Shown here piece after piece: positions 7,953 through 16,041 of a DNA stretch of 25,968 nt. Position 1 is the first letter of the stretch. Each line of letters begins with the position of its first letter. A program made the position numbers and the translations under genes. The stretch covers positions 1 to 25,968 of the forward strand of contig CAYJIL010000025.1 in assembly GCA_964370235.1 (NCBI GenBank). The letters are read 5' to 3'. This DNA comes from CAYJIL01 sp964370235 (GTDB taxonomy: Bacteria > Bacteroidota > Bacteroidia > Bacteroidales > Rikenellaceae). The notes under the pieces are model-generated. The model worked only from the letters and a program-made list of their open reading frames with translations. It had not been told where the DNA came from and did no database searches.

Positions 7953-7960
7953 CAAAGGTA
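7953..7960 (-). promoter_or_regulatory. -7 element for kdsD-lptB
   Basis: The minus strand reads TACCTTTGC, an exact TAnnTTTG match with the common following C. Transcription from here would give kdsD a leader of about 160 bases. No clear -33 element is visible in the poly-A/T upstream. Confidence 0.45.
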
Positions 7961-8049
7961 GTTTTGTTTTTTTAATTTTTTTATCTTTATACCAATTCTC
8001 ACACAAAAATAGTGAGAAAATTGTTTTAGGGACAATCAACCATATTGCT

Positions 8050-10236
8050 ATGGCTAACGGATTTTCATTAACAGAAGAGCTAAAGAACCATTTCGGTTTC
8101 TCAGGTTTTAAGGACAACCAAGAGCAAATCATCGAAAACCTTATGAACGGTAATGATACATTTGTGCTTATGCCCACCGGTGGGGGTAAGTCCTTGTGTT
8201 ATCAATTGCCTGCTATGATTATGGATGGGGTTGCCATCATAATCTCTCCACTTATAGCACTAATGAAGAACCAAGTGGACGCTATACGCACCTTCAGCAT
8301 GGATGATGGTGTAGCGCATTTCATAAACTCATCGCTTAACAAGGGCGCAATAACAAAAGTGCGTCAAGATGTTCTCGATGGTAAAACAAAACTATTATAC
8401 TTTGCCCCCGAATCTTTAACAAAAGAGGAGAACGTTGCATTCCTAAAGAGTGTGAAAATATCTTTCTATGCTATTGACGAGGCACACTGTATTTCGGAGT
8501 GGGGGCACGACTTTAGGCCAGAGTACAGGCGTATTCGTCCCATCATTTCGGACATATGCCCTGCGCCTATCATTGCTCTAACGGCTACGGCTACCCCAAA
8601 AGTTCAGCTCGATATACAAAAGAACTTGGGAATGCAGTCGGCCAAAGTTTTTAAATCGTCATTTAATAGAGCAAATCTATACTACGAAATAAAATCTAAG
8701 ACTAATGCCACAAAGAGCATTATTCACTTTATAAAAAACAACCGAGGCAAGAGTGGTATTATATATTGTCTTAGCCGCAAAAAGGTTGAAGAGATTGCCG
8801 ACCTACTAAAAGTAAACGGTATAAGTGCATTGCCATACCATGCAGGTATGGACGCTGCTACTCGTGCCGAGAATCAAGATAAATTCTTGATGGAGAGGGT
8901 CGATGTAATTGTGGCTACAATTGCCTTTGGTATGGGTATCGACAAGCCCGATGTTCGTTATGTTATTCACTACGATATGCCTAAATCGCTCGAAGGTTAC
9001 TACCAAGAGACTGGGCGTGCTGGGCGTGACGGTGGCGAGGGGCGTTGTATCACCTATTATAGCTACAAGGACATTCAAAAGCTCGAAAAGTTTATGCAAG
9101 GCAAACCTGTTGCCGAGCAAGAGATTGGGCGCCTGCTTTTGCAAGAGACCGTATCCTATGCCGAGAGTTCGATGTGTCGTCGTCGTTCGCTCCTACACTA
9201 CTTTGGCGAGGTATATCCTAGCGAGTATTGTGGTAGTTGCGACAACTGCCTTGAGCCCAAAGAAAAGATTGAGGTTAAGGACGATATGGTAGCTATGCTA
9301 TCGGTACTAAAAACCATTGGTGGTAAATTTAAAGTTGACTATTTGGTAAATGTGCTTGTGGGTACAGCTACTACTATGATAAAATCATATGGTCACGATG
9401 GTCTCGATAGCTTTGGTAGTGGTAAAGAGCAGGGGGCAAAATATTGGGGAGCAGTTGTTCGCCAAGCACTTGTGCATGGGTTTATTAACAAAGATATCGA
9501 AAACTACGGCCTACTTAGCATTACCAGCAAGGGCGAGAGCTATATTGCAGAACCATTCGTAATAATCATAAGTCGTGACATCGAGTACAGTACCGATACC
9601 GACGATGATGTTACCTCTGCCTCTTCGAGAGGAACAGCGGCAGCAGACGAGGCTCTGTTTTCGATGCTCAAAGATCTTCGCAAGTCTATTTCTCGCAAAG
9701 AATCGTTGCCACCGTTTGTAATCTTCCAAGACCCTTCGCTAGAGGATATGGCTACACGCTATCCAATAACTACCGAGGAGCTACAAAACATTACGGGTGT
9801 TGGTGCAGGTAAGGCAAAAAAATATGGCAAAAAGTTTCTTGAGCTTATAACCAAATATGTAGATGAGAACGAGATTGAGCGTCCTCAAGACATGGTGGTT
9901 AAGAGCGTAGTAAACAAGAGCGTAAATAAAGTCTATATAATTCAGAGCATCGATCGCAAGATGGACTTAAACGATATTGCCGATGCCAAAGGTATGACCT
10001 TTGACGAGCTACTGTGTGAGATTGAGGCAATTACAAACTCGGGCACAAAACTAAATATAGACTATCACATAAACTCCGAGATTGACGAAGACAAGATAGA
10101 CGATATCTACGACTACTTTAAAGAGGAGGCTACGAGTGACTCTGTTGACGAGGCATCCAAAGAGTTGGGTGGCGACTACAACGAGGACGAGATTAGGCTT
10201 GTACGCATAAAATTCTTAAACGACATGGGCAATTAA
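8050..10236 (+). CDS. recQ: ATP-dependent DNA helicase RecQ
   Basis: RecQ unwinds DNA 3'-5' in recombination and replication-fork repair. The 728-residue protein has Walker A MPTGGGKS (Lys47), the DEAH box with the RecQ aromatic loop (IDEAHCISEWGHDFRP, from 142), motif V/VI (IAFGMGIDKPDVR, QETGRAGRDG), the zinc-binding cysteines (one in SSMCRRR and the CGSCDNC cluster), an RQC winged-helix region and an HRDC domain (about 535-612). About 115 further residues follow, making it longer than the E. coli enzyme; this acidic, partly HTH-like tail is typical of Bacteroidetes RecQ as I know it. It begins a tight plus-strand unit with rsmA 19 bases downstream. Confidence 0.97.
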   Translation: MANGFSLTEELKNHFGFSGFKDNQEQIIENLMNGNDTFVLMPTGGGKSLCYQLPAMIMDGVAIIISPLIALMKNQVDAIRTFSMDDGVAHFINSSLNKGAITKVRQDVLDGKTKLLYFAPESLTKEENVAFLKSVKISFYAIDEAHCISEWGHDFRPEYRRIRPIISDICPAPIIALTATATPKVQLDIQKNLGMQSAKVFKSSFNRANLYYEIKSKTNATKSIIHFIKNNRGKSGIIYCLSRKKVEEIADLLKVNGISALPYHAGMDAATRAENQDKFLMERVDVIVATIAFGMGIDKPDVRYVIHYDMPKSLEGYYQETGRAGRDGGEGRCITYYSYKDIQKLEKFMQGKPVAEQEIGRLLLQETVSYAESSMCRRRSLLHYFGEVYPSEYCGSCDNCLEPKEKIEVKDDMVAMLSVLKTIGGKFKVDYLVNVLVGTATTMIKSYGHDGLDSFGSGKEQGAKYWGAVVRQALVHGFINKDIENYGLLSITSKGESYIAEPFVIIISRDIEYSTDTDDDVTSASSRGTAAADEALFSMLKDLRKSISRKESLPPFVIFQDPSLEDMATRYPITTEELQNITGVGAGKAKKYGKKFLELITKYVDENEIERPQDMVVKSVVNKSVNKVYIIQSIDRKMDLNDIADAKGMTFDELLCEIEAITNSGTKLNIDYHINSEIDEDKIDDIYDYFKEEATSDSVDEASKELGGDYNEDEIRLVRIKFLNDMGN

Positions 10237-10255
10237 TCTGTCCATACACAATACA

Positions 10256-11116
10256 ATGGCAAAATATCAACAAGTAAAAGCAAAGAAGCACTTAGGTCAG
10301 CATTTTCTTTGCGACGAGAATATAGCACGTCAAATAGCATTCTCTCTAAAGGCAGACCAAAAAAGAGCAACACTAGAGGTGGGGCCCGGCATGGGTGTGC
10401 TTACAAAATATCTTCTTCCACGAGAAGATATAGAGCTCTTTGCAGCAGAGATTGATAGTGAGAGCGTGGCATATCTAAGGGAGCATTATCCCGATTTGAA
10501 CAAAAATCTTATATATTTCGATTTCCTTAGACTCGACTTAGCAGCAATGTTTCCCGATGGTCTAAACGTAATTGGTAACTTCCCATATAATATATCGTCA
10601 CAAATTTTCTTTAAAGTGCTCGAAAATCGTGATCTAGTGCCCGAGTGTGTGGGTATGATCCAAAAAGAGGTTGCTGTTCGCATGGCAGAACCTCCGGGCA
10701 AAAAGGAGTACGGTATTTTGAGCGTATTGCTACAAGCATTCTACGATATTGAGTACTTATTCACTGTTCACGAAAATGTTTTCTCGCCACCACCCAAGGT
10801 AAAGAGTGCTGTGGTAAGGCTTACTCGCAATTCGCGCGAGAAGCTCGATTGTGACGAAAAAATGTTCTTTAGAGTAGTGAAGGCTACCTTTGGGCAGCGT
10901 CGCAAGACTATTCGCAACTCGCTAAAGAATAACTTTGGTGCATTTGAAGCAGAGCACCCGTTCTATACTTTGCGTCCAGAGCGTCTTTCGGTTGAGGATT
11001 TTATGGATCTAACACGTTTTGTAACCGAGCAGCTTGCACTTCGTGCAGACTCTGGTGATACAACACAAGACATTGCTCAGAGCGATGTGCAAACATGTGA
11101 CTTGGGCGATGAATAG
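10256..11116 (+). CDS. rsmA: 16S rRNA dimethyladenosine transferase RsmA (KsgA)
   Basis: RsmA uses S-adenosylmethionine to dimethylate two adjacent adenosines near the 3' end of 16S rRNA, a late step in small-subunit maturation. The 286-residue protein has the family start KKHLGQHFLCD, SAM-binding motif I LEVGPGMGVLT (40-50), the acidic strand AAEID, catalytic motif IV NFPY (108-111), and the C-terminal FGQRRKTIRNSLK segment. The C-terminus carries a short acidic tail of about 25 residues that is not part of the fold. Its stop codon overlaps the ATG of the next gene by 8 bases. Confidence 0.96.
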   Translation: MAKYQQVKAKKHLGQHFLCDENIARQIAFSLKADQKRATLEVGPGMGVLTKYLLPREDIELFAAEIDSESVAYLREHYPDLNKNLIYFDFLRLDLAAMFPDGLNVIGNFPYNISSQIFFKVLENRDLVPECVGMIQKEVAVRMAEPPGKKEYGILSVLLQAFYDIEYLFTVHENVFSPPPKVKSAVVRLTRNSREKLDCDEKMFFRVVKATFGQRRKTIRNSLKNNFGAFEAEHPFYTLRPERLSVEDFMDLTRFVTEQLALRADSGDTTQDIAQSDVQTCDLGDE

Positions 11117-11471
11117 ATTTCTGTTTTTGTTGGTACTTCTTGTTGTTTGCACAACTTCGGTAGTTGCACAGGGCATCGTCTTTAAAAAGAGCGAGCACGA
11201 CCTAGGCAAGCTAGCCTTTAAGAGTAAAACAACATCTGTATTCTACTATACAAATAACACCAATAAACCTTTGGTGCTTGTCTCAACCAAGAGTGGTTGT
11301 GGCTGTACAAAGGTGCATTACTCTAAAAAACCACTTGCAGCAGGTGCAAGCGACAGCCTAAAGGTTGTCTTTAGCGCAACTAGCGAAGGTGCATTCTTTA
11401 AAGGAATAGATATTCACACTAACCAAGGCAATAGCCGCATTGTGGTTAGAGGAGTTGTAGAGAAGAAATAA
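11109..11471 (+). CDS. Secreted DUF1573 domain protein
   Basis: A longer reading of this frame starts inside rsmA, but the ATG at 11109 gives a clean signal peptide (MNRFLFLLVLLVVCTTSVVAQ) and is the likely start, giving 120 residues. The rest is a single DUF1573 domain, an immunoglobulin-like fold abundant in Bacteroidetes: F-x-x-S-E-H-D-L-G-K-L, then N-x-x-x-K-P-L-V-L, the Cys-Gly-Cys motif (SGCGCTKVHY, Cys64 and Cys66), and the closing strands around F-K-G-I-D-I-H-T-N. The domain's role is not established. The protein is probably periplasmic. It overlaps rsmA by 8 bases and is followed 6 bases later by the glycosyltransferase, so it is translated from the recQ-rsmA transcript. Confidence 0.85.
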   Translation: MNRFLFLLVLLVVCTTSVVAQGIVFKKSEHDLGKLAFKSKTTSVFYYTNNTNKPLVLVSTKSGCGCTKVHYSKKPLAAGASDSLKVVFSATSEGAFFKGIDIHTNQGNSRIVVRGVVEKK

Positions 11472-11477
11472 TAGATT

Positions 11478-12596
11478 ATGAAAATAGGTTTTGATGCAAA
11501 GCGTCTGTACTCAAATTTGAGTGGTCTAGGTAATTATAGTAGAAGTACTATTGATCTGATGCGAGAACATTACCCAGACGATAAGTTGGTGTTATTTGCT
11601 CCAACAACAGACAATAGAGCAGGCTACATAAAGCCAAATGATATAGAATTGGTAACACCCACAGCTCTCATATCTTATGGCTTTCCTTCGCTGTGGAGAA
11701 GTTTTTTTATGGCTTCAGATATTCGTGGCGAAAGAATCGACATATACCATGGTTTGAGCAACGAGCTGCCAACCGATATACGAAACTCTGGTGCAAAGAG
11801 TATCGTGACTATGCACGACTTAATATTTTTGCGCTATCCAAACCTATACAGCAAGCTAGACAGGGTTATAATGGAGTATAAATTTCGCACAAGTTGTCGA
11901 AATGCCGACCTTATAATCGCCATTAGTGAGCAAACAAAAGAGGATATTATCAACTATTGGGATATTCCATCGGAGCAAGTCGATGTAGTATATCAAGGGT
12001 GCAACTCGGCCTACTACAAAAAGGTAGATGAACACAGACGTGCCCAAGTAAAGGCAAAATATCGCCTTCCCGATAACTATATTTTGAGCGTTGGTACGTT
12101 TGATGAGCGCAAGAACCTTATGCTAACGCTAAATGCAATGGTAGATGGTAATATTGACATGCCACTTGTAGCGTGCGGAAGGCGCACTCCATACACAGAT
12201 AAACTGTGGGCATATGCTGTTGAGAATGGTATCGAGAATCGTGTTTTCTTTCATCATGATGTCAATATCGAAGACCTGCCTGCGATATATCAAATGGCCG
12301 ATGTAGCCGTATATGTTTCGTTGTTCGAGGGTTTTGGAGTTCCCATTCTAGAGGCACTAAACAGTGGCACACCTATGATTACATCGAAAGGTGGTGTCTT
12401 TCCCGAGGCTGGTGGTGATGCCTGCATCTATGTTGGGCAGTACGACCTAGATGATATGATAACGGCACTTCGCACAGTGCTCGACGATAGTGTAATGCGT
12501 GCCGACATGATAGAGCGTGGCTACAAGCATGCACTCAATTTTAGAAATGATGTAGTTGCAGCTAACCTACACTCGGTTTATGAGAAGTTAATGTAA
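11478..12596 (+). CDS. GT4-family glycosyltransferase
   Basis: This 372-residue protein has the two Rossmann-like halves of a GT-B retaining glycosyltransferase. The N-terminal half begins with LSGLGNYSR (acceptor side); the C-terminal donor half has SVGTFDERKNL (204-214) and the EX7E motif EGFGVPILE (Glu284, Glu292), typical of family GT4. Members transfer a sugar from a nucleotide donor to a glycan or lipid acceptor at the cytoplasmic membrane face; the exact donor and acceptor cannot be read here. It is the last gene of the recQ-rsmA-DUF1573 unit and is followed by a strong bidirectional hairpin. No other polysaccharide genes are nearby. Confidence 0.88.
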   Translation: MKIGFDAKRLYSNLSGLGNYSRSTIDLMREHYPDDKLVLFAPTTDNRAGYIKPNDIELVTPTALISYGFPSLWRSFFMASDIRGERIDIYHGLSNELPTDIRNSGAKSIVTMHDLIFLRYPNLYSKLDRVIMEYKFRTSCRNADLIIAISEQTKEDIINYWDIPSEQVDVVYQGCNSAYYKKVDEHRRAQVKAKYRLPDNYILSVGTFDERKNLMLTLNAMVDGNIDMPLVACGRRTPYTDKLWAYAVENGIENRVFFHHDVNIEDLPAIYQMADVAVYVSLFEGFGVPILEALNSGTPMITSKGGVFPEAGGDACIYVGQYDLDDMITALRTVLDDSVMRADMIERGYKHALNFRNDVVAANLHSVYEKLM

Positions 12597-12628
12597 AACA
12601 AGTAGTCGGCAAGCAATATAAGCTAATA

Positions 12629-12664
12629 ACAAAGGCGATTAACCAAGTGGTTAATCGCCTTTGT
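12629..12664. terminator. Bidirectional terminator between glycosyltransferase and hpf genes
   Basis: Perfect 17-base complementary arms (12629-12645 and 12648-12664, ACAAAGGCGATTAACCA) meet almost directly, giving about 16 base pairs with a 4-base loop. It lies between convergent stop codons. The trailing T runs are short on both sides, but the stem is very stable. Confidence 0.8.
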
Positions 12665-12676
12665 ATTATGTGTGAT

Positions 12677-12970
12677 TTAGCTGTGTTTTTCTTTATATTT
12701 TTCGAGTTGTTTTTTTAGTGCATCAATGCAATGATCTACCGACTCTTCAAAGCTTTTGCTTTTTTGCTCCGATACAAGCATATCGCCCGGTAGCTCTATT
12801 TGAATAACTGCGACCTTATTGCCAACTTCGTGATCTTTATCTAGTTTCAGTGTAACCTCTGCAAGAGTAATTTTGTCTGAGAATCTCTCAAATTTGGTTA
12901 GTTTGCCCTCTATAAAATCAAGTAACTTTTTATCTGCATCGAACTTTACTGACTGAATGTTAATGTTCAT
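12677..12970 (-). CDS. hpf: Ribosome hibernation-promoting factor, short form
   Basis: HPF binds the 30S decoding site and stores ribosomes as inactive 100S dimers or protected 70S in starved cells. The 97-residue protein is the short HPF/YfiA type: MNINIQSVKFDADKKLLDFI, the conserved basic/acidic helix-strand pattern (KLTKFERFSDKI, then VTLKLDKD) and the final helix ESVDHCIDALKKQLEKYKEKH. There is no long-form dimerisation domain. It ends the rpsU-xer-hpf unit, 60 bases after the recombinase gene. Unlike the other genes here it has a canonical Shine-Dalgarno site. Confidence 0.93.
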   Translation of the reverse strand: MNINIQSVKFDADKKLLDFIEGKLTKFERFSDKITLAEVTLKLDKDHEVGNKVAVIQIELPGDMLVSEQKSKSFEESVDHCIDALKKQLEKYKEKHS

Positions 12971-12977
12971 AACTTCT

Positions 12978-12983
12978 CCTCCT
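12978..12983 (-). promoter_or_regulatory. hpf: Canonical Shine-Dalgarno site of hpf
   Basis: The minus strand reads TTAGGAGGAG with AGGAGG ending 7 bases before the hpf ATG, an optimal spacing. Other start codons in this window have only weak purine stretches or none. In Bacteroidia, ribosomes are known to hide the anti-Shine-Dalgarno of 16S rRNA with bS21, bS18 and bS6, so a full-strength site is exceptional and likely regulatory. Confidence 0.85.
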
Positions 12984-13030
12984 AAGATTTAAATTAGTAA
13001 AAATTGACACTGCCAACTGTAACCGATCGT

Positions 13031-13930
13031 CTATTTGTTATTGTCGTCTTTTGCCCAAGGGTGGCTGCTTTTGTAGCTTTTTATTAACTCGCCTATCGAG
13101 CTATGTGTGTAGACTTGTGTAGATTTTAGGCTCGAGTGTCCAAGCAGCGACTTTATTGTCTCTATTCCGACTCCCTCATTAAGAAGATGGGTTGCAAAGG
13201 TGTGTCTTAGAACGTGCGGACTTCGTTTGCCACTAAGGCCCAAGTCCCCGAGCCGCTCCCTAACTAGTTTGTAAACATATGTTCGGGAAATAGCCCTGCT
13301 TTTGTTTGATAAAATTAAACTTTTTTCGCTTAATAAACAAATTTCGGCTCTTATTTTTATGTAATTTTCTATTTTATCTTTTATAGCTGTTGCTACAACC
13401 ACTATACGCTCTTTTTCGCCTTTGCCTTTGATGATGATTTGCGATAAATCTTTTGATAGATCATCAATTTTTATGCCAATAAGCTCGCTTAGTCGAATAC
13501 CCGTAGCATACAGTAAAAGTATTATTACATCGTCACGTTCTTTGTCGAACTCATCCCCAATTTCTAGTATCGACGATGACATTTGCTCCATTTTATCTTT
13601 GCCCACTACGCTCACCACTCGTTGGGCAGGTTTGAGCGAACGTATCTTTAGTGTGGGGTTATTGTTGGTTAAGCCTTGTTGCGAAAGGTAGCGATATAGC
13701 CCCTTTAGTGATGATATTCGGCGATTGATCGAGCGTGGCGATTGCCCTTGCTCCGAGAGTGACATAATCCACGAGCGAATATCTAGGTGTGTAACCTTGT
13801 TGGGTGTAAACTCCTCTTCGCTTATGCCACTATATAACAAAAACTGACGGATATCGTCCCCGTAGGCACGTACCGTCAGCTTTGAGTATTGTTTTTCTGC
13901 CTCAATATATCTAATGAAATCATTAATCAT
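13031..13930 (-). CDS. XerC/XerD-type tyrosine recombinase
   Basis: This 299-residue protein has the N-terminal SAM-like DNA-binding domain (about 1-90) and the catalytic domain with all active residues: Arg146 (ATGIRLSEL), Lys170 (KGKGEKER), His239 and Arg242 (HVLRHTFATHLL), His265 (LLGHSS) and the nucleophile Tyr274 (VYTHSS). Length and the ending SHPWAK match housekeeping XerC/XerD enzymes that resolve chromosome dimers at dif, rather than longer integrases of mobile elements. The rpsU-xer-hpf order is a known Bacteroidales arrangement, which also supports a core role. I cannot tell XerC from XerD and see no dif site nearby. Confidence 0.9.
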   Translation of the reverse strand: MINDFIRYIEAEKQYSKLTVRAYGDDIRQFLLYSGISEEEFTPNKVTHLDIRSWIMSLSEQGQSPRSINRRISSLKGLYRYLSQQGLTNNNPTLKIRSLKPAQRVVSVVGKDKMEQMSSSILEIGDEFDKERDDVIILLLYATGIRLSELIGIKIDDLSKDLSQIIIKGKGEKERIVVVATAIKDKIENYIKIRAEICLLSEKSLILSNKSRAISRTYVYKLVRERLGDLGLSGKRSPHVLRHTFATHLLNEGVGIETIKSLLGHSSLKSTQVYTHSSIGELIKSYKSSHPWAKDDNNK

Positions 13931-13969
13931 AATGGGCGTTATCTTATTTGTTTAAGATATTGAGGTAGA

Positions 13970-14164
13970 CTACTCCTCCTCTTTAAGTTGTAGTTGCTTA
14001 ACGTAGATAGCGTGTAGCTTCTTCTTACGACCAACAACAGATGGCTTAGTGAACTTTTGACGCTCTCTTAGCTCCTTAAGTACACCAGTTTTCTCAAATT
14101 TTCTCTTAAACTTCTTAAGGGCTCTTTCGATGTTTTCTCCCTCTTTGATAGGCATTATAATCAT
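13970..14164 (-). CDS. rpsU: Ribosomal protein bS21
   Basis: bS21 is a small basic protein at the 30S platform beside the 3' end of 16S rRNA. The 64-residue product reads MIIMPIKEGENIERALKKFK, then RKFEKTG and KELRERQKF, as in Bacteroidales S21. An internal Met at codon 4 is possible, but the first ATG aligns with the family start. In Bacteroidia bS21 helps sequester the anti-Shine-Dalgarno sequence, and autoregulation has been described in Flavobacterium. Upstream here is a long leader with two hairpins; the sequence just before ATG (CAGGTT) is only a weak ribosome-binding site. Confidence 0.95.
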   Translation of the reverse strand: MIIMPIKEGENIERALKKFKRKFEKTGVLKELRERQKFTKPSVVGRKKKLHAIYVKQLQLKEEE

Positions 14165-14203
14165 AACCTGAATTTTTTATTTTTTTATTATTAAAATTTA
14201 GTA

Positions 14204-14269
14204 CCAAATGCTCCCATTAACAGGAGTTTTGGGATTAGGAAACTATACAGCAAAACCGTTTTTGCTATA
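14204..14269 (-). promoter_or_regulatory. Structured 5' leader of rpsU
   Basis: Two hairpins can form in the transcript before rpsU. The first has 10-base arms (14246-14255 with 14260-14269, one G-U pair). The second (14204-14232) pairs CCAAA-CTCC with GGAG-TTTGG around an 8-base loop and a small internal loop. The -7 element at 14360-14367 would place both in the leader. Together with the glyS promoter these fill the 318-base gene-free stretch 14165-14482, where I see no coding sequence. Confidence 0.4.
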
Positions 14270-14359
14270 CTTAGAATGAATGTTATAATTTTCTATTTCA
14301 ATCTGTTAGTTACCCGTAACCTCCCCTCTTTTATGGCATAAAGCCTGTTGTTTAGACCA

Positions 14360-14367
14360 CAAATATA
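14360..14367 (-). promoter_or_regulatory. -7 element for rpsU-xer-hpf
   Basis: The minus strand reads TATATTTG, an exact TAnnTTTG match, about 196 bases before the rpsU ATG. The -33 element is not clear. Confidence 0.45.
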
Positions 14368-14410
14368 CGCTTTTTTTTAATATTCTACTCTAGTTTCGAT
14401 ATTTAATCAT

Positions 14411-14418
14411 TATATTTG
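14411..14418 (+). promoter_or_regulatory. -7 element for glyS
   Basis: The plus strand reads TATATTTG, an exact TAnnTTTG match, 64 bases before the glyS ATG. It is back-to-back with the rpsU promoter. A convincing -33 TTTG is not seen. Confidence 0.5.
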
Positions 14419-14482
14419 TCTCTGCACCCCACAAAATGGGGCTTATAAACATAGCATAAAGTATTAAATAAATATATCGAAA

Positions 14483-16039
14483 ATGACACAAGAGGAGCTA
14501 TTTAAAAAGTTGATTGCCCATAGCAAAGAGTATGGATTTATCTTTCAATCGAGCGAAATTTATGACGGCCTTAGCGCAGTATATGACTATGGTCAGCTAG
14601 GTGTAGAGCTAAAGAATAACATCAAAGATTATTGGTGGGATTCGATGGTTAAGCTAAACGACAACATTGTTGGTATCGATGCTGCCATCTTTATGCACCC
14701 ACGCACATGGGAGGCATCGGGTCACGTTGGTGCTTTCAACGACCCTCTAATCGATAACAAAGATTCAAAAAAGCGTTATCGTGCCGATGTTCTAATCGAA
14801 GATTGGCTTGCTAAGCAAGACGATAAAATAACAAAAGAGGTAACTAAGGCTCGCAAGCGCTTTGGTGAGAGTTTCGACGAGGCTATGTTCCTAGAGACAA
14901 ACCCACGTGTCCTTCAAATCAAAGAGGCTCGCAACAAGGTTAATGCCGATATGGTATCTTCGCTAGAGTCTAACGACCTAGAGCGTGTAAAGGCTATTAT
15001 CGAGGAGTGTGGCATTGTGTGTCCTATTTCGGGAACAAAAAACTGGACAGATGTTCGTCAGTTTAACCTTATGTTCGATACCAAAATTGGTTCGGTAGCC
15101 GAGGGTGCAAACAAAATTTACCTTCGTCCCGAGACAGCGCAAGGTATCTTTGTTAACTTCTTGAACGTTCAAAAGAGCGGTCGCATGAAGATTCCATTTG
15201 GTATTGCTCAAATTGGTAAAGCGTTCCGTAACGAGATTGTGGCTCGTCAGTTCATCTTTAGAATGAGAGAGTTCGAGCAAATGGAGATGCAATTCTTTGT
15301 TCGTCCGGGCGAGGAGATGAAGTGGTGGGAGTATTGGAAAAACTTCCGTATGAGCTGGCACAAGGCTCTAGGTTTTGGTGACGATAACTACCGTTTCCAC
15401 GATCACGAGAAACTTGCACACTATGCTAATGCAGCTGCAGATATCGAGTTCCGTTTCCCATTTGGTCTAAAAGAGGTTGAGGGTATTCACTCTCGCACCG
15501 ACTTTGACCTAGGTAACCACCAAAAGTTCTCGGGTCGCAAGATTCAGTACTTCGATCCCGAAACATCGGAGAGCTATGTTCCCTATGTAGTAGAGACTTC
15601 GATTGGTGTTGACCGAATGGTTCTTCAGGTGCTTTCGGCATCGTATGACGAGCAGCAGCTAACAAAAGAGGATGGCTCAACAGATACTCGTACAGTAATG
15701 CACTTCCCGCCAGCGCTTGCGCCGGTAAAGGTTGCAGTTCTTCCTCTACTAAAGAAGGATGGCCTAGCAGAGCTTGCACACGAGATTGTAGACTCTCTTA
15801 AGTTTGACCACGTAACTCAGTATGACGAGAAAGATAGTATTGGTAAGCGTTACCGCCGCCAAGATGCTATTGGTACTCCAATATGTGTTACTGTTGACCA
15901 CCAAACACTAGAGGATCAAACAGTGACTCTACGCCACCGTGACTCTATGGAGCAGGAGCGTGTTGCAATTGCCGATCTACACAAAATAGTATCAGATATA
16001 GTAAGCGTAAAGAATCTTCTTGCTAAACTAGACAAATAA
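14483..16039 (+). CDS. glyS: Glycyl-tRNA synthetase, single-chain (alpha2) class
   Basis: This enzyme charges tRNA-Gly with glycine. The 518-residue protein is the archaeal/eukaryotic-like homodimeric type also used by Bacteroidetes, not the GlyQ/GlyS two-subunit form. Visible class II features are the RPETAQGIF segment (215-223), motif 2 GKAFRNEI followed by FRMREFEQME (246-268), the glycine-site region near RTDFDLGNH, motif 3 around SIGVDR, and the C-terminal anticodon-binding domain (about 415-515) starting PPALAPVKVAVLPL. It is followed 2 bases later by an outer-membrane protein gene. Leucine codons are often CTA, and CTAG tetranucleotides are frequent. Confidence 0.96.
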   Translation: MTQEELFKKLIAHSKEYGFIFQSSEIYDGLSAVYDYGQLGVELKNNIKDYWWDSMVKLNDNIVGIDAAIFMHPRTWEASGHVGAFNDPLIDNKDSKKRYRADVLIEDWLAKQDDKITKEVTKARKRFGESFDEAMFLETNPRVLQIKEARNKVNADMVSSLESNDLERVKAIIEECGIVCPISGTKNWTDVRQFNLMFDTKIGSVAEGANKIYLRPETAQGIFVNFLNVQKSGRMKIPFGIAQIGKAFRNEIVARQFIFRMREFEQMEMQFFVRPGEEMKWWEYWKNFRMSWHKALGFGDDNYRFHDHEKLAHYANAAADIEFRFPFGLKEVEGIHSRTDFDLGNHQKFSGRKIQYFDPETSESYVPYVVETSIGVDRMVLQVLSASYDEQQLTKEDGSTDTRTVMHFPPALAPVKVAVLPLLKKDGLAELAHEIVDSLKFDHVTQYDEKDSIGKRYRRQDAIGTPICVTVDHQTLEDQTVTLRHRDSMEQERVAIADLHKIVSDIVSVKNLLAKLDK

Positions 16040-16041
16040 TT

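Noticed and set aside
11034..11108. Upstream start of the DUF1573 gene inside rsmA
   Set aside because: The ATG at 11109 yields a complete signal peptide; the extra residues would disrupt it.
13031..13930. Integrase of a mobile element
   Set aside because: Length, sequence and the rpsU-hpf setting fit a housekeeping Xer recombinase; no attachment sites, tRNA target or cargo genes are seen.
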